Notes under the pieces: model-generated
The model's input: the letters and a program-made list of their open reading frames with translations, nothing else
Told to the model about the DNA's origin: nothing
Databases searched by the model: none
Shown: positions 8,400 through 16,385 of the stretch, piece by piece
Position numbering within the stretch: the first letter of the stretch is position 1
Layout: each line of letters opens with the position of its first letter
Made by a program: the position numbers and the translations under genes
From: Clostridium_I sp963725425
GTDB lineage: Bacteria > Bacillota > Clostridia > Clostridiales > Clostridiaceae
DNA length: 64,000 nt
Assembly: GCA_963725425.1 (NCBI GenBank)
Contig: CAVRYJ010000009.1
Span: 80,380-144,379, forward strand
Reading direction: 5' to 3'

Positions 8400-9661
8400 T
8401 TAATTATTATTGTATAAATCCTCAAGAAATGTTAAACATCCTCTGTACCCTGCATAACCTTTGTTAATAATAAACGATCCTATTATTGGACTACTCACTA
8501 GGGTTGTAAATATGTCTAGCTCATCACCTATTTCCTTTTCAAAACTACTTCCCATAAGAAGAGTAGCTTCATCTTCATATCCTCTTACGAGTTCAGCTAT
8601 TTTCCATTTATCTATTTCAAAAATAACTTTGGGTTTTCTACCATATTCTAAATTTTTAACCTCATTTTCTATTTTTTCATGAAAAGTTTTAGGAATATCA
8701 TCTGTTATTATTGCAAGTAAAGGTATTTGACTATAATCATTAACTAAAAATTTTGTTACTCCAATTACTGTATTAACGTCACCCACAATTATAAATCTAT
8801 AATTTGAAACTATACCTATGTTCCTTTCAAAATGACTGTAGACATAATCCTCTTCTTCTTCAATTACCCTTGCCACAGTATTCTTATCTAGATTTAATTT
8901 TTCTGATAATCCTTTAATAAAATTAGAAGTTGCTGTTGGACCTATAGGAAGACCTGAATATCTAAATGTATCTACTCCAAACCTATCTTTATAAATTTTA
9001 GATAGATTCTTTAATAGCCAAGGTGATAAAATAATGTTAAGAGCGGCTCCTGATGATTTCTTTATAGTTTCAATACCTTGATGTTCTGTAAAAAAAGTGT
9101 TCACTTTAAGCCCTAACTTATTTAATATCCGAATTATCTCTTCAAAATTACCTTGCCAAAAAGCATCTTGATGAGGCACTATTCCAAAAGGTTCACTGTT
9201 TTTTCTTCATTTGGCGATTCCGTAGCTAAATCATTTACTATAGCCTCTAATGAAGCTTCATATCCATAATATGTGTCTCCCTTAAAACCTGAGGAATCAA
9301 TACTTACTATAGGCACCCCTTTTGTTTTAAATTCATTAACAATGCTATCAACATCATCACCTATTATTCCTGCTGTGCATCCAGTTAAAACAACATATAG
9401 ATCTCCATCCATAACCTCTAAAGATCCTTCAATTGTTTCTCTAAGTCTTTGGGTTCCTCCAAATACTACTTCTTTTTCAAACATATTTGTACTAGGACAT
9501 CCAATTCCCCCTACATATCCAGTTTTCTGTCCTATTGATGCCTGAAGTCCACAACCAGGTCCTGCATGTAAAATTGGTATAACTCTTTCTATCCCTGATG
9601 TTACTGCCATTGCTCCGCCAAGAGCACAGGAAGTTCTTGGATTTTCTATACATTTACCCAT
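8400..9661 (-). CDS. Nitrogenase-like beta-type subunit (K1), one apparent frameshift
   Basis: Reconstructed length 420 residues. The frame is open from ATG 9661 to 9182 and continues from there after one T is restored in CCTTTTGG, giving VNLFGIVPHQDAFWQGN across the junction. Cysteines: RTSCALGG near residue 12, AGPGCGLQ near 37 and LTGCTAGIIGDD near 94, the P-cluster-type triad. The C-terminus INKGYAGYRGCLTFLEDLY is the beta-type end. It begins two bases after the D1 stop, so D1-K1 are translationally coupled and are presumably partners. Because the break is a single loss in a T run and both halves keep full conservation, a sequencing error is more likely than a dead gene. Confidence 0.85.
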
Positions 9662-9663
9662 AT

Positions 9664-11115
9664 TTAATTACCTACTTCCTTGAAATATTTAAAAACATTT
9701 TCTGAATACCACGACTCTTTATATGGAAGCTTTTTATGTTTGGCAAGTTTTATATTAAAGCTTGGATTTTCAACAGCATTCTCTATTTTTCTAGCTAGAT
9801 ATAACAATCCATCGTAACCAAATGTGGGTCTTTTAGATTCCAATATATGTGTGGACGGTATTCCCAATTTTGCAACCCAATTAGACATTCCAATAAATAA
9901 CTCTGGCTTTAATTTATTTACAAGATTGGATTGTTCAAAAGGCTGCATGTTAGCAATATCAATAATGAAATCTCCTCCATGAATTTTCTGAAGCTGATCA
10001 AAATTTTCAATTAAAGCTTCCTCGTAAGTAGGTGTCTGTATTCCTACAAGCTTCATTCCAAAGTCTTCTATTAGAGTTGCTGCGGCAACACCTCTACCAG
10101 TACCTGCACATATAAATACTCGTTTTCCTCCAATATGCTCTCTTATCTTTGCAATTTCAGGAAGTACCCTATTATGCTCCTTTTCAATATATTTTAAAGC
10201 TATCTCCTCTTTCTTAGCTAATCTTGCAACACTTAAAAACCATTCGTCAGTACTTCTTATTCCTATGGGCATTCCTGTTTTTGAATATGGGATATCATAT
10301 TCATTTTTAAGGTATTCCATAAATTCATCTGCAAATACTTGACACACAGCCACAGAATATTCTGCTGCTGGTATTCTTTTTAGCTTTTCAACATTTGAAT
10401 AGAAAGGTATATAGTTAACATGCAAACCCAGCACATCCAGTAGTTTCTCTAATTCCGATTGATCCTTATAACCAATAGATGTTGTTGCAAATACATTTAT
10501 TAATCCCTTTTCCTTTTCTGGTTTTTCATCTTTAATTATATAATGCTTAATTGCTCTGAATACCGTATCAAAACCTGTAGCTGGCACCTTTGATTTAAAT
10601 CCTTCGCAATGAATTGGAACAACAATTGCATTTACTTCTTTTTGAACTGTACTTGCCACAGCATCAACATCGTCTCCAATGATCCCAGAAGCACAAGAAG
10701 TAAATACAAATATTATATTGGGTTTATATCGCTTTTCAAGTTCCAATACTGCTTCTCTAACCTTTTTTTCTCCTCCCAGAACTACATCTTTTTCATCTAC
10801 ATTAGTAACTATATATCTGGCGTTTCTTATATTCTTTACTCCTCTATGAAACTGACCAACTTTAAAATTATCATTCATAAAGGAAATGCAACCTACACAC
10901 CCATTTGGTGCATGTACAACAAATGCTGAATCTTGCATAGAAAGCAGTGCTGAAATACTATTGGTTTCTTGACATTGCGTTGCCTGTGCAAAAGTCCTAT
11001 CTGCATTTTTTAAGCATCTCTTTTTAAATTTTCCCGAAAGTTCTCTACTATATCCTCCCCCATCTGTAAGAGCATAAGGTCTATTTTCACGATTTTTTGC
11101 TATAATACTGCTCAT
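9664..11115 (-). CDS. Nitrogenase-like alpha-type subunit (D1)
   Basis: A 483-residue nitrogenase component 1 protein, intact. P-cluster-type cysteines: ATQCQET (Cys48), APNGCVGC (Cys73) and FTSCASGIIGDD (about 140). Both cofactor ligands of NifD are present by alignment: the Cys275 equivalent in VAVCQVFADEF and the His442 equivalent in THILESKRPTFGYDG, ten residues before the GY.G turn exactly as in NifD. The NifD Gln191/His195 region (GVSQSAGHH in the canonical copy of this window) is replaced by GFKSKVPATGFD, so the N2-reducing pocket is not conserved. ATG 11115 has GAGGTG upstream. It follows the transporter ATPase by 24 bp and so belongs to the SAM-controlled operon. Best reading: catalytic subunit of a nitrogenase-like reductase, not a nitrogenase. 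Confidence 0.9.
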   Translation of the reverse strand: MSSIIAKNRENRPYALTDGGGYSRELSGKFKKRCLKNADRTFAQATQCQETNSISALLSMQDSAFVVHAPNGCVGCISFMNDNFKVGQFHRGVKNIRNARYIVTNVDEKDVVLGGEKKVREAVLELEKRYKPNIIFVFTSCASGIIGDDVDAVASTVQKEVNAIVVPIHCEGFKSKVPATGFDTVFRAIKHYIIKDEKPEKEKGLINVFATTSIGYKDQSELEKLLDVLGLHVNYIPFYSNVEKLKRIPAAEYSVAVCQVFADEFMEYLKNEYDIPYSKTGMPIGIRSTDEWFLSVARLAKKEEIALKYIEKEHNRVLPEIAKIREHIGGKRVFICAGTGRGVAAATLIEDFGMKLVGIQTPTYEEALIENFDQLQKIHGGDFIIDIANMQPFEQSNLVNKLKPELFIGMSNWVAKLGIPSTHILESKRPTFGYDGLLYLARKIENAVENPSFNIKLAKHKKLPYKESWYSENVFKYFKEVGN

Positions 11116-11139
11116 TTAATCACCTCGTTATTTTATTAG

Positions 11140-11892
11140 TTAGATTGTATAGCTCCATTCTGGAACTATTCGCTTTAAGAATTTTTTTGTTCTTTCTTCC
11201 TTAGCATTTGTAAATATATCTTTTGGTTTTCCTTCTTCAACTACAACCCCACCTTCCATAAATATAACTTTGGTAGCTATATCATAGGCAAAAGACATTT
11301 CATGAGTCACAACTATCATTGTTATACCCTCTTCTGCTACCTTCTTCATTACTTCAAGTACATCGCCAACAAGTTCTGGATCTAATGCGGAGGTCGGTTC
11401 ATCAAACAAAATAACCTCCGGATTAAGTGCAAGTGCACGAGCTATACCTACTCGTTGCTCTTGACCTCCTGAAAGCTGAGATGGATAAAAATCATATTTA
11501 TCTGAAAGTCCAACTTTACCAAGTACTTTTTTACTAATCTCTTCTGCCTCTTTTTTAGGAACTTTTCTTGCAGTTACTAGACCTTCCATAACATTTTCAA
11601 TAGCAGTTTTATTATTGAAAAGATTATAGTTTTGAAATACCATTGCCGTTTGCCTTCTTACTTTCAGAATATCTTTTTTAGTTGAATGCTTTAAATCAAC
11701 ATGAGTTTCACCTATTGTTAATTCACCGTCATCTGCTTTTTCAAGGAAATTTATGCATCTTAATAATGTGGTTTTTCCTGAACCACTCGGTCCTATTATT
11801 ACAACTACATCGCCCTTCTCAACTTTTACATCAACGCCTTTTAATACTTGGTTTTTACCAAAGGCTTTGTGTATTCCTTTTACTTCTATCAA
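11140..11892 (-). CDS. Polar amino acid ABC transporter ATPase, TcyN-like
   Basis: 250 residues. Walker A GPSGSGKTT near residue 35, Q-loop VFQNYNLF, signature LSGGQEQRVG (Glu in place of the usual third Gln), Walker B EVILFDEPTSALD, and the switch His in VVTHEMSF. Closest in feel to B. subtilis TcyN (YtmN), the ATPase of the cystine/S-methylcysteine importer. Start is TTG 11892 after AAGGAGGGACC; it overlaps the end of the second permease by four bases. The next gene downstream is D1, 24 bp away with no terminator, so transporter and reductase subunits are one transcript. Substrate assignment rests on family and the upstream SAM riboswitch. Confidence 0.9.
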   Translation of the reverse strand: MIEVKGIHKAFGKNQVLKGVDVKVEKGDVVVIIGPSGSGKTTLLRCINFLEKADDGELTIGETHVDLKHSTKKDILKVRRQTAMVFQNYNLFNNKTAIENVMEGLVTARKVPKKEAEEISKKVLGKVGLSDKYDFYPSQLSGGQEQRVGIARALALNPEVILFDEPTSALDPELVGDVLEVMKKVAEEGITMIVVTHEMSFAYDIATKVIFMEGGVVVEEGKPKDIFTNAKEERTKKFLKRIVPEWSYTI

Positions 11893-12599
11893 TTAAGGTC
11901 CCTCCTTGTATGGATTATTAGCTTTTTTTCTAGAATATATGAAATTCTTTCAAAAAATATGGTTACTGCCCAATAAATAATTGCTGCTGCTACATAAGCT
12001 TCTAAAAATTTATAATTTTCATTAGCTGATATTAGTGCTGCATCTAACAAATCAATAACAGAAACCATATATGCTAGAGCTGACCCTTTTATAAGTCCAA
12101 CGATTGTGCTACAAAGCATTGGCACTGCCACTGGTAGTGCTTGAGGTAAGACAATTTTTCTTATTGTCTGGACCCTTGTAAGCCCAACTGAATAACCTGC
12201 TTCAAATTGACCCTCTCCCACAGATAAAATTGCTCCTCTTACCACTTCTTCTAGTGTTGCTATAGCATACAATGATAAAGCAAAAAGTGCAGAATAAATT
12301 GAATTTATATTCTTAGCTCTTATACTCCAGTGAAATCTAATAGCAAATACATCAAAAAAATGATTTATAAAAAAATAAACCATAAGAAGTAATAGAACTA
12401 TGGGAATACCCCTAATTATTACAACATAAATCTGAACTAATCTTCCTAATACTTTTATTTTAAATATTCTAAAAACAGCAAGTATTGTTCCGAAAAAAGC
12501 ACCTATGATAAATGGAACAATTGTAAGAATCAAAGTTACTGGTGTAGCCTTTAATGCCGCTTTTAATGCTACTAACATAAAACTAAAATCAAATCCCAT
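11889..12599 (-). CDS. Amino acid ABC permease, TcyM-like
   Basis: About 236 residues, HisM/TcyM family membrane subunit with several hydrophobic helices and the EAA-type loop contacting the ATPase (EVVRGAILSVGEGQFEAGYSVG near residues 130-150). Start is ATG 12599 with GGGTGGAA just upstream; the TTG at 12617 lies before that site. It follows the first permease by 14 bp and overlaps the ATPase start, forming a heteromeric pair like TcyL-TcyM. Confidence 0.88.
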   Translation of the reverse strand: MGFDFSFMLVALKAALKATPVTLILTIVPFIIGAFFGTILAVFRIFKIKVLGRLVQIYVVIIRGIPIVLLLLMVYFFINHFFDVFAIRFHWSIRAKNINSIYSALFALSLYAIATLEEVVRGAILSVGEGQFEAGYSVGLTRVQTIRKIVLPQALPVAVPMLCSTIVGLIKGSALAYMVSVIDLLDAALISANENYKFLEAYVAAAIIYWAVTIFFERISYILEKKLIIHTRRDLN

Positions 12600-12613
12600 A
12601 TTTCCACCCACAA

Positions 12614-13302
12614 TCAACTATGTTTTTTTATTAGTAATCTTTTATTAATCTCAGAAAAAGTTTTTTCTAGTATTGTAGCTAGCACAAGAAAAATTATTGC
12701 TGAATCTACGTATCCTTCCATGGTGCGCCTTGTATTTGCTGCAATTGCTTGAACTTCACCCATTACATCAATTATTCCAAGAGTAAATGCTATAGATGTA
12801 TTTTGTAAAATACCAATTAAAGTTGTCCCTAGAGTAGGTAGTGCTGTTATAATTGACTGAGGAAATACTATTCTAGTGAATGTCTGAAAACTTGTAAGAC
12901 CTACTGAATGTCCAGCCTCTGTTTGACCTATTGGTACACTTGAGATAGATGTCCTAAATATTTCTGCAAAAAAGCTGCTGAATTCAATCCATACGTAACA
13001 ATTACAAAATATAATTTATCCCATCTATTGATATCAATATTTATCAAATTTAATAACATAGGCAATCCATAAAAAACAATAAACAGCTGAACAATTATAG
13101 GCGTACCCCTAACAAATGATATATAAAATATTGAAATTTGATTCAGTACAGGTATATTATACAATCTAAATACTGCTAAAATAATTCCTAGTACCATACC
13201 TATCACTACTGAAAATGCTACAATTATTAATGTAACATTAAGGTGAACTAGTATTTTGGGAAAATATTGAAACATTGCATTAACATCGAATAGCTTTCCC
13301 AT
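12614..13302 (-). CDS. Amino acid ABC permease, TcyL-like, one apparent frameshift
   Basis: Reconstructed length 229 residues. The frame is open from ATG 13302 (GGGGAGG upstream) to about 12985, where GCTTTTTTGC has six T; seven T give AAFFAEIFRTSISSVPIGQTE and the EAA loop, then the frame stays open to TGA at 12614. The first half has the RGTPIIVQLFI motif typical of polar amino acid permeases. With the second permease it would form the membrane channel of the importer. The break is a homopolymer loss, so I regard the gene as probably intact in the organism. Confidence 0.85.
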
Positions 13303-13366
13303 TTTTACCTCCCCATTTTATTTTTATATAGAATGTAAGCCACAAAATGGATTACATTAACAGTAA

Positions 13367-14188
13367 TCACTTATCATTAGTTGTGTAATCTCCACCTAAA
13401 TCTTTTATAGAAAGCTTAGATACTGTACCATCGGTCTTTAGCTCCTTTAATGCCTTTTCATAATCAGCTTTTAGTTGCGTATCTTTTTTATTAAAAACAT
13501 GATATGCAGATGATGATGAGACAACAGGCCCCACTATTTGAAGTCTATCTCCAAATTGTTTATTATACTCTGCTACCGACCTTTTAATATCTAGAAAAGC
13601 ATCATATTTTCCATTTGAAATATCATTTACTAGTGTTGCAGTATCTTCTGATGAATATGCAATTTTAAACAGATTGTTGTGAGCTTTATCGTACGTATCT
13701 AATACATATGCAGCATTACCACCTGATTGTGTTTCTACAGTTTTCCCACTTAAATCTGCAAGTGAATTTATACCATTTGTACCTTTTTTCACTACAAGTC
13801 TTAAATTGTACACATCAATTGGTATACTTGAATATGAAAGTTCCTTTGCTCTTAAATGATTTTTTTCAACTTGGCATGCACCTATATCTACTTTGCCAGA
13901 CTCTACACTAAGTAGTATATTCGGAAAATCCAGTTGATCAAATACAAATTTATATTGAGGGAGTTTTTTATTTATTGCATTTAATACATCTACTTCATAA
14001 CCTACCAATTGGCCTTTATCATTTAAATAGCAGTACGGTTTATAGGCGTTATTTATTCCTATAAACACTGTCTTTGGTTCTGAAACACTTGCTTTACTAT
14101 CAGAACTTGATTTTGAACCACATGCTGTTAATGAAATTGCCACTGCAAGGCTTAGTGTAAATAGTTTGATAAGTTTGATCTTTTCCAT
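13367..14188 (-). CDS. Extracellular solute-binding lipoprotein, family 3 (TcyJ/TcyK-like)
   Basis: 273 residues. Lipoprotein signal peptide with lipobox ISLTAC, Cys23 being the acylation site, then a serine-rich linker and the SBP_bac_3 fold (GYEVDVLNAINKKL; LAVESGK-type motif as LLSVESGKVDIGACQ; DLSGKTVETQSGG). Captures a small amino acid outside the cell for the importer encoded downstream. B. subtilis TcyJ/TcyK bind cystine, cystathionine and related sulfur compounds; the ligand here is inferred from the SAM-I riboswitch directly upstream. First gene of the SAM-controlled operon. The family is certain, the substrate is not. Confidence 0.9.
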   Translation of the reverse strand: MEKIKLIKLFTLSLAVAISLTACGSKSSSDSKASVSEPKTVFIGINNAYKPYCYLNDKGQLVGYEVDVLNAINKKLPQYKFVFDQLDFPNILLSVESGKVDIGACQVEKNHLRAKELSYSSIPIDVYNLRLVVKKGTNGINSLADLSGKTVETQSGGNAAYVLDTYDKAHNNLFKIAYSSEDTATLVNDISNGKYDAFLDIKRSVAEYNKQFGDRLQIVGPVVSSSSAYHVFNKKDTQLKADYEKALKELKTDGTVSKLSIKDLGGDYTTNDK

Positions 14189-14261
14189 TTTAATACCCCC
14201 GTATTTTTATTTTCTAAATTAAAACTATTTTTATATTCAATAATTGCCTAAACTTGTTTAT

Positions 14262-14302
14262 AAAAAAAATCTCACCTATAATAAGACTAAGCGAAGATTT
14301 TA
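14262..14302 (-). terminator. Riboswitch terminator
   Basis: On the minus strand AAAATCTTC and GAGATTTT form a stem closed over an A/T-rich loop, followed by a run of T. The 3' strand of riboswitch helix P1 (ATAAGACTAA) can instead pair with TTAGTCTTAT in the loop, giving the antiterminator expected when SAM is low. Confidence 0.75.
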
Positions 14303-14312
14303 TCTCTTTTAG

Positions 14313-14418
14313 TCTTATCTCTCAGGAATTCCTGCTGGACTTAGCAGCATGTATGCAAATGAAACAAACTGATTGCTGAAACTTCATCGGGCCGTTCCCT
14401 CCATTTCTCTAGATAAGA
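14313..14418 (-). promoter_or_regulatory. SAM-I riboswitch (S-box)
   Basis: The minus strand reads TCTTATCTAGAG, then GGAGGGAACGGCCCGATGAA, GCAATC, TGCTAAGTCCAGCAG and the closing GAGAGATAAGA. These are the conserved S-box blocks in the right order and spacing, with helix P1 TCTTATC/GATAAGA. SAM binding should terminate transcription before the TcyJLMN-like and nitrogenase-like genes, so the whole operon is expressed when SAM, hence methionine, is scarce. This is the strongest direct evidence that the locus belongs to sulfur metabolism. Confidence 0.95.
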
Positions 14419-14436
14419 AAATATTAAATTTTAGTA

Positions 14437-14535
14437 TAAAAAACGACTATGCCTAGCAATGCTTTATTTAAAAAACATTGTTAAACATAGTCTCTAGTTT
14501 TTCTAGTCAACTATTTGCATATATCTAAGTATTCA
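14437..14535 (-). promoter_or_regulatory. Conserved leader element, copy B, with its own terminator
   Basis: Between the promoter at 14562-14590 and the SAM-I riboswitch. Minus-strand order: GAATACTTAGATATATG, GTTGACTAGAAAAACTAGAG, then the stem GACTATG/CATAGTC and a T run. The same blocks occur at 16065-16155. I do not recognise it as a known riboswitch class. It forms a full attenuator placed in series before the SAM-I riboswitch. Confidence 0.7.
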
Positions 14536-14561
14536 TACTTGTTTATTAGGTTGTTGCTGAT

Positions 14562-14590
14562 ATTATAGTTGGGATATAACATTTTGTCAA
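14562..14590 (-). promoter_or_regulatory. SigmaA-type promoter of the SAM-controlled operon
   Basis: TTGACA, 17 bases, TATAAT on the minus strand: a perfect consensus. Predicted start near 14555, so the transcript carries leader copy B, the SAM-I riboswitch and then the transporter and nitrogenase-like genes. The rest of the gap up to the nifH2 stop (14591-14748) is A/T-rich with nothing I recognise. Confidence 0.85.
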
Positions 14591-14748
14591 AGGTTTTTTG
14601 ATATTTTTATTTTTTTAATATAATCTATTTTTTTTAATTGATAGTTTACCATTTTAATGTTATTTTTTATATCATCTCGTGTTAATCCAATATTTATTTT
14701 ATAAATACTAACTTGTTCCATTTAAAAATCGCAATAATGGCCAGTCTT

Positions 14749-15570
14749 TTATATATCAGCAAGACCAAACTCCATTAATATTTCTTCTAATCTTTCCTGT
14801 GCCATTGGTTTTGGAATTACGAACATCTTATTATCATCAATTGCTTTAGCAAGGTTTCTATATTCCTGCGCCTGATCTTGTTCTGGATCGAATTCTATTA
14901 CTGTTTGTTTGTGTATTTCAGCTCTTTGAACAATGTTATCACGTGGTACAAAATATATTAACTGACTTCCGAGTTCTTCAGCAAAAGCTTTTAAAAGATC
15001 TATTTCTTTCTCAACATTTCTACTGTTACAAATGATTCCACCTAGTCTAATTCCACTACTATTTGCGTATTTAAGTACACCTTTTGCAATATTGTTGGCT
15101 GCATATAATGCCATCATCTCACCACTTGCTACTATATATATTTCTTGAGCTTTTCCTTCTCTCATTGGCATAGCAAAACCTCCACATACAACATCACCAA
15201 GTACATCATAAAATACATAATCTAAATCCTCTGTATACGCACCTAATTGCTCTAGCATATTGATGGAAGTTATTATTCCTCTTCCTGCACAACCTACTCC
15301 AGGTTCAGGTCCGCCAGATTCAACACATCTTATATTACCAAAACCAGGTCTTAATATTGAATTTAGGTCCACTTCCTCACCTTCTTCTCTTAGTGTATCC
15401 AGAACACTTCTCTGAGAGAGTCCTCCTAATAGAAGCCTAGTTGAATCAGCTTTTGGATCACATCCAACAACCATAATTTGTTTTCCCATTTGTGCTAGTC
15501 CTGCTGTAAGATTTTGTGTTGTTGTGGATTTACCTATTCCACCCTTTCCATAAATAGCTATTTGTCTCAT
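14749..15570 (-). CDS. nifH2: Nitrogenase iron protein, second copy
   Basis: 273 residues, with eight differences from the nifH product at 62207-63028, i.e. about 97 percent identical. Walker A GKGGIGKST at residue 9, the 4Fe-4S cysteines in GVGCAGRG (near 94) and DVVCGGFAMP (near 129), and the arginine that is ADP-ribosylated in other species. The ATP-driven electron donor of nitrogenase-type enzymes. It lies 74 bp after the NifX-like gene behind a perfect sigmaA promoter with an attenuator. Being almost a true NifH while its neighbours D1K1 and D2K2 are far from NifDK suggests recent duplication or gene conversion, and that one Fe protein type can serve both systems. Start ATG 15570 with TAGGAGG upstream. 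Confidence 0.95.
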   Translation of the reverse strand: MRQIAIYGKGGIGKSTTTQNLTAGLAQMGKQIMVVGCDPKADSTRLLLGGLSQRSVLDTLREEGEEVDLNSILRPGFGNIRCVESGGPEPGVGCAGRGIITSINMLEQLGAYTEDLDYVFYDVLGDVVCGGFAMPMREGKAQEIYIVASGEMMALYAANNIAKGVLKYANSSGIRLGGIICNSRNVEKEIDLLKAFAEELGSQLIYFVPRDNIVQRAEIHKQTVIEFDPEQDQAQEYRNLAKAIDDNKMFVIPKPMAQERLEEILMEFGLADI

Positions 15571-15644
15571 TTTATATTCCTCCTAAAATTATGTTATATT
15601 ATAATAAGTCCTTTATAATTTACAACACTCCTTAATACTATATT

Positions 15645-16004
15645 TTAGTCGCCATTTTCTGATTTACTATCAGTTTTATTATAGTAAGCAATCAATTTTT
15701 CTAAAGCTACATCAATGGACTCTTGAATATCGAAAGCATCTATTCTATATTCTTTAACCGCATTTTGTGCACCTGGCCCTATTTTCCCGACTAAAACAGC
15801 TCTACAATCATTAATTTTCTCTGTAAGAGGTAAAAATTTATTTTTATGATACTCACTGCATTCACAATCTAATCTGTTCTTTCTTGCTTCAATAAAATCA
15901 TAGTCCTCCCCATCTACCTCATATATTAAAAACTGCAGTGCAGTAGCAAAATGTTGATCTACGAATATGCCGTCCCCACTTCCTACCGCTATTCTGTAAC
16001 TCAT
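15645..16004 (-). CDS. NifX/NifB-C-terminal-like cofactor-binding protein
   Basis: 119 residues of the dinitrogenase iron-molybdenum cofactor family (NifX, NafY, NifB C-terminal domain). The N-terminus YRIAVGSGDGIFVDQHFATA and the CRAVLVGKIGPGAQNAV motif near residue 70 match the family; Cys, His and Glu in LDCECSEYH may bind a cluster. Family members carry FeMo-co precursors between NifB and the scaffold. It is the first gene after leader copy A and is co-transcribed with nifH2. The NifB-like protein of this locus lacks this domain, so the two may do in separate chains what the N-B fusion does in the main operon. Start ATG 16004 with AAGGAGTG upstream. Confidence 0.88.
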   Translation of the reverse strand: MSYRIAVGSGDGIFVDQHFATALQFLIYEVDGEDYDFIEARKNRLDCECSEYHKNKFLPLTEKINDCRAVLVGKIGPGAQNAVKEYRIDAFDIQESIDVALEKLIAYYNKTDSKSENGD

Positions 16005-16064
16005 AATTTATCACTCCTTTTGCTTAATTATGTTTCGAAGGTAATTTGCTATATTCCTCCAAAT

Positions 16065-16155
16065 AAAAAAAGGCTATGATTACCCTATTAAAAATAGTAA
16101 TAAACATAGCCTCTAGTTTTTCTAGTCAGCTTTGTACATATATCCAAGTATTCTT
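16065..16155 (-). promoter_or_regulatory. Conserved leader element, copy A, with terminator
   Basis: Upstream of the NifX-like and nifH2 genes. Minus-strand order: GAATACTTGGATATATG, GCTGACTAGAAAAACTAGAG, then the stem GGCTATG..ATTAC/GTAAT..CATAGCC and a seven-T run at 16065-16071. CTAG-AAAAA-CTAG forms a small hairpin at 16113-16125. The terminator stem differs in sequence from copy B while staying paired (GGC/GCC against GAC/GTC), which supports a real RNA structure. Ligand or regulator unknown. Confidence 0.7.
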
Positions 16156-16168
16156 ATTTGTTTAATTT

Positions 16169-16197
16169 ATTATAATTGTAATATCTTTTTTTGTCAA
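16169..16197 (-). promoter_or_regulatory. SigmaA-type promoter of nifX-like/nifH2
   Basis: TTGACA, 17 bases, TATAAT, perfect consensus. Predicted start near 16162, immediately before leader copy A. The remaining gap 16198-16290 holds nothing I recognise. Confidence 0.85.
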
Positions 16198-16291
16198 TTA
16201 TTTTTCATATATATTATTATATTAGTTTAAAATCAGTACTATCTTTAATAATTTTCTATACTTATGGCATTAAAATTATTAACATTAAAAT

Positions 16292-16315
16292 AGAGAACGG
16301 GATTTTCCGTTCTCT
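16292..16315 (-). terminator. Terminator of hppA
   Basis: AGAGAACGGAAAATCCCGTTCTCT on the minus strand is a ten-bp stem with a short loop, about 70 bp after the hppA stop, followed by ATTTTAAT. Confidence 0.75.
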
Positions 16316-16385
16316 ATGCAGTATGTCCAAATAGACTAACATACTCACCAGTTATTTTCTTTCAAATGCCTAAATAAGTTATTTT

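Noticed and set aside
3740..11115. Reading the nitrogenase-like genes as a vanadium or Fe-only nitrogenase
   Set aside because: No delta subunit (VnfG/AnfG) is encoded, D1 and D2 lack the Gln/His pocket of NifD, and the operon is behind a SAM riboswitch.
14437..14535. Leader copy B as part of a T-box, purine or preQ1 riboswitch
   Set aside because: The T-box TGGNACCGCG-type sequence, the purine junction and the preQ1 tail are all absent; only its terminator is recognisable.
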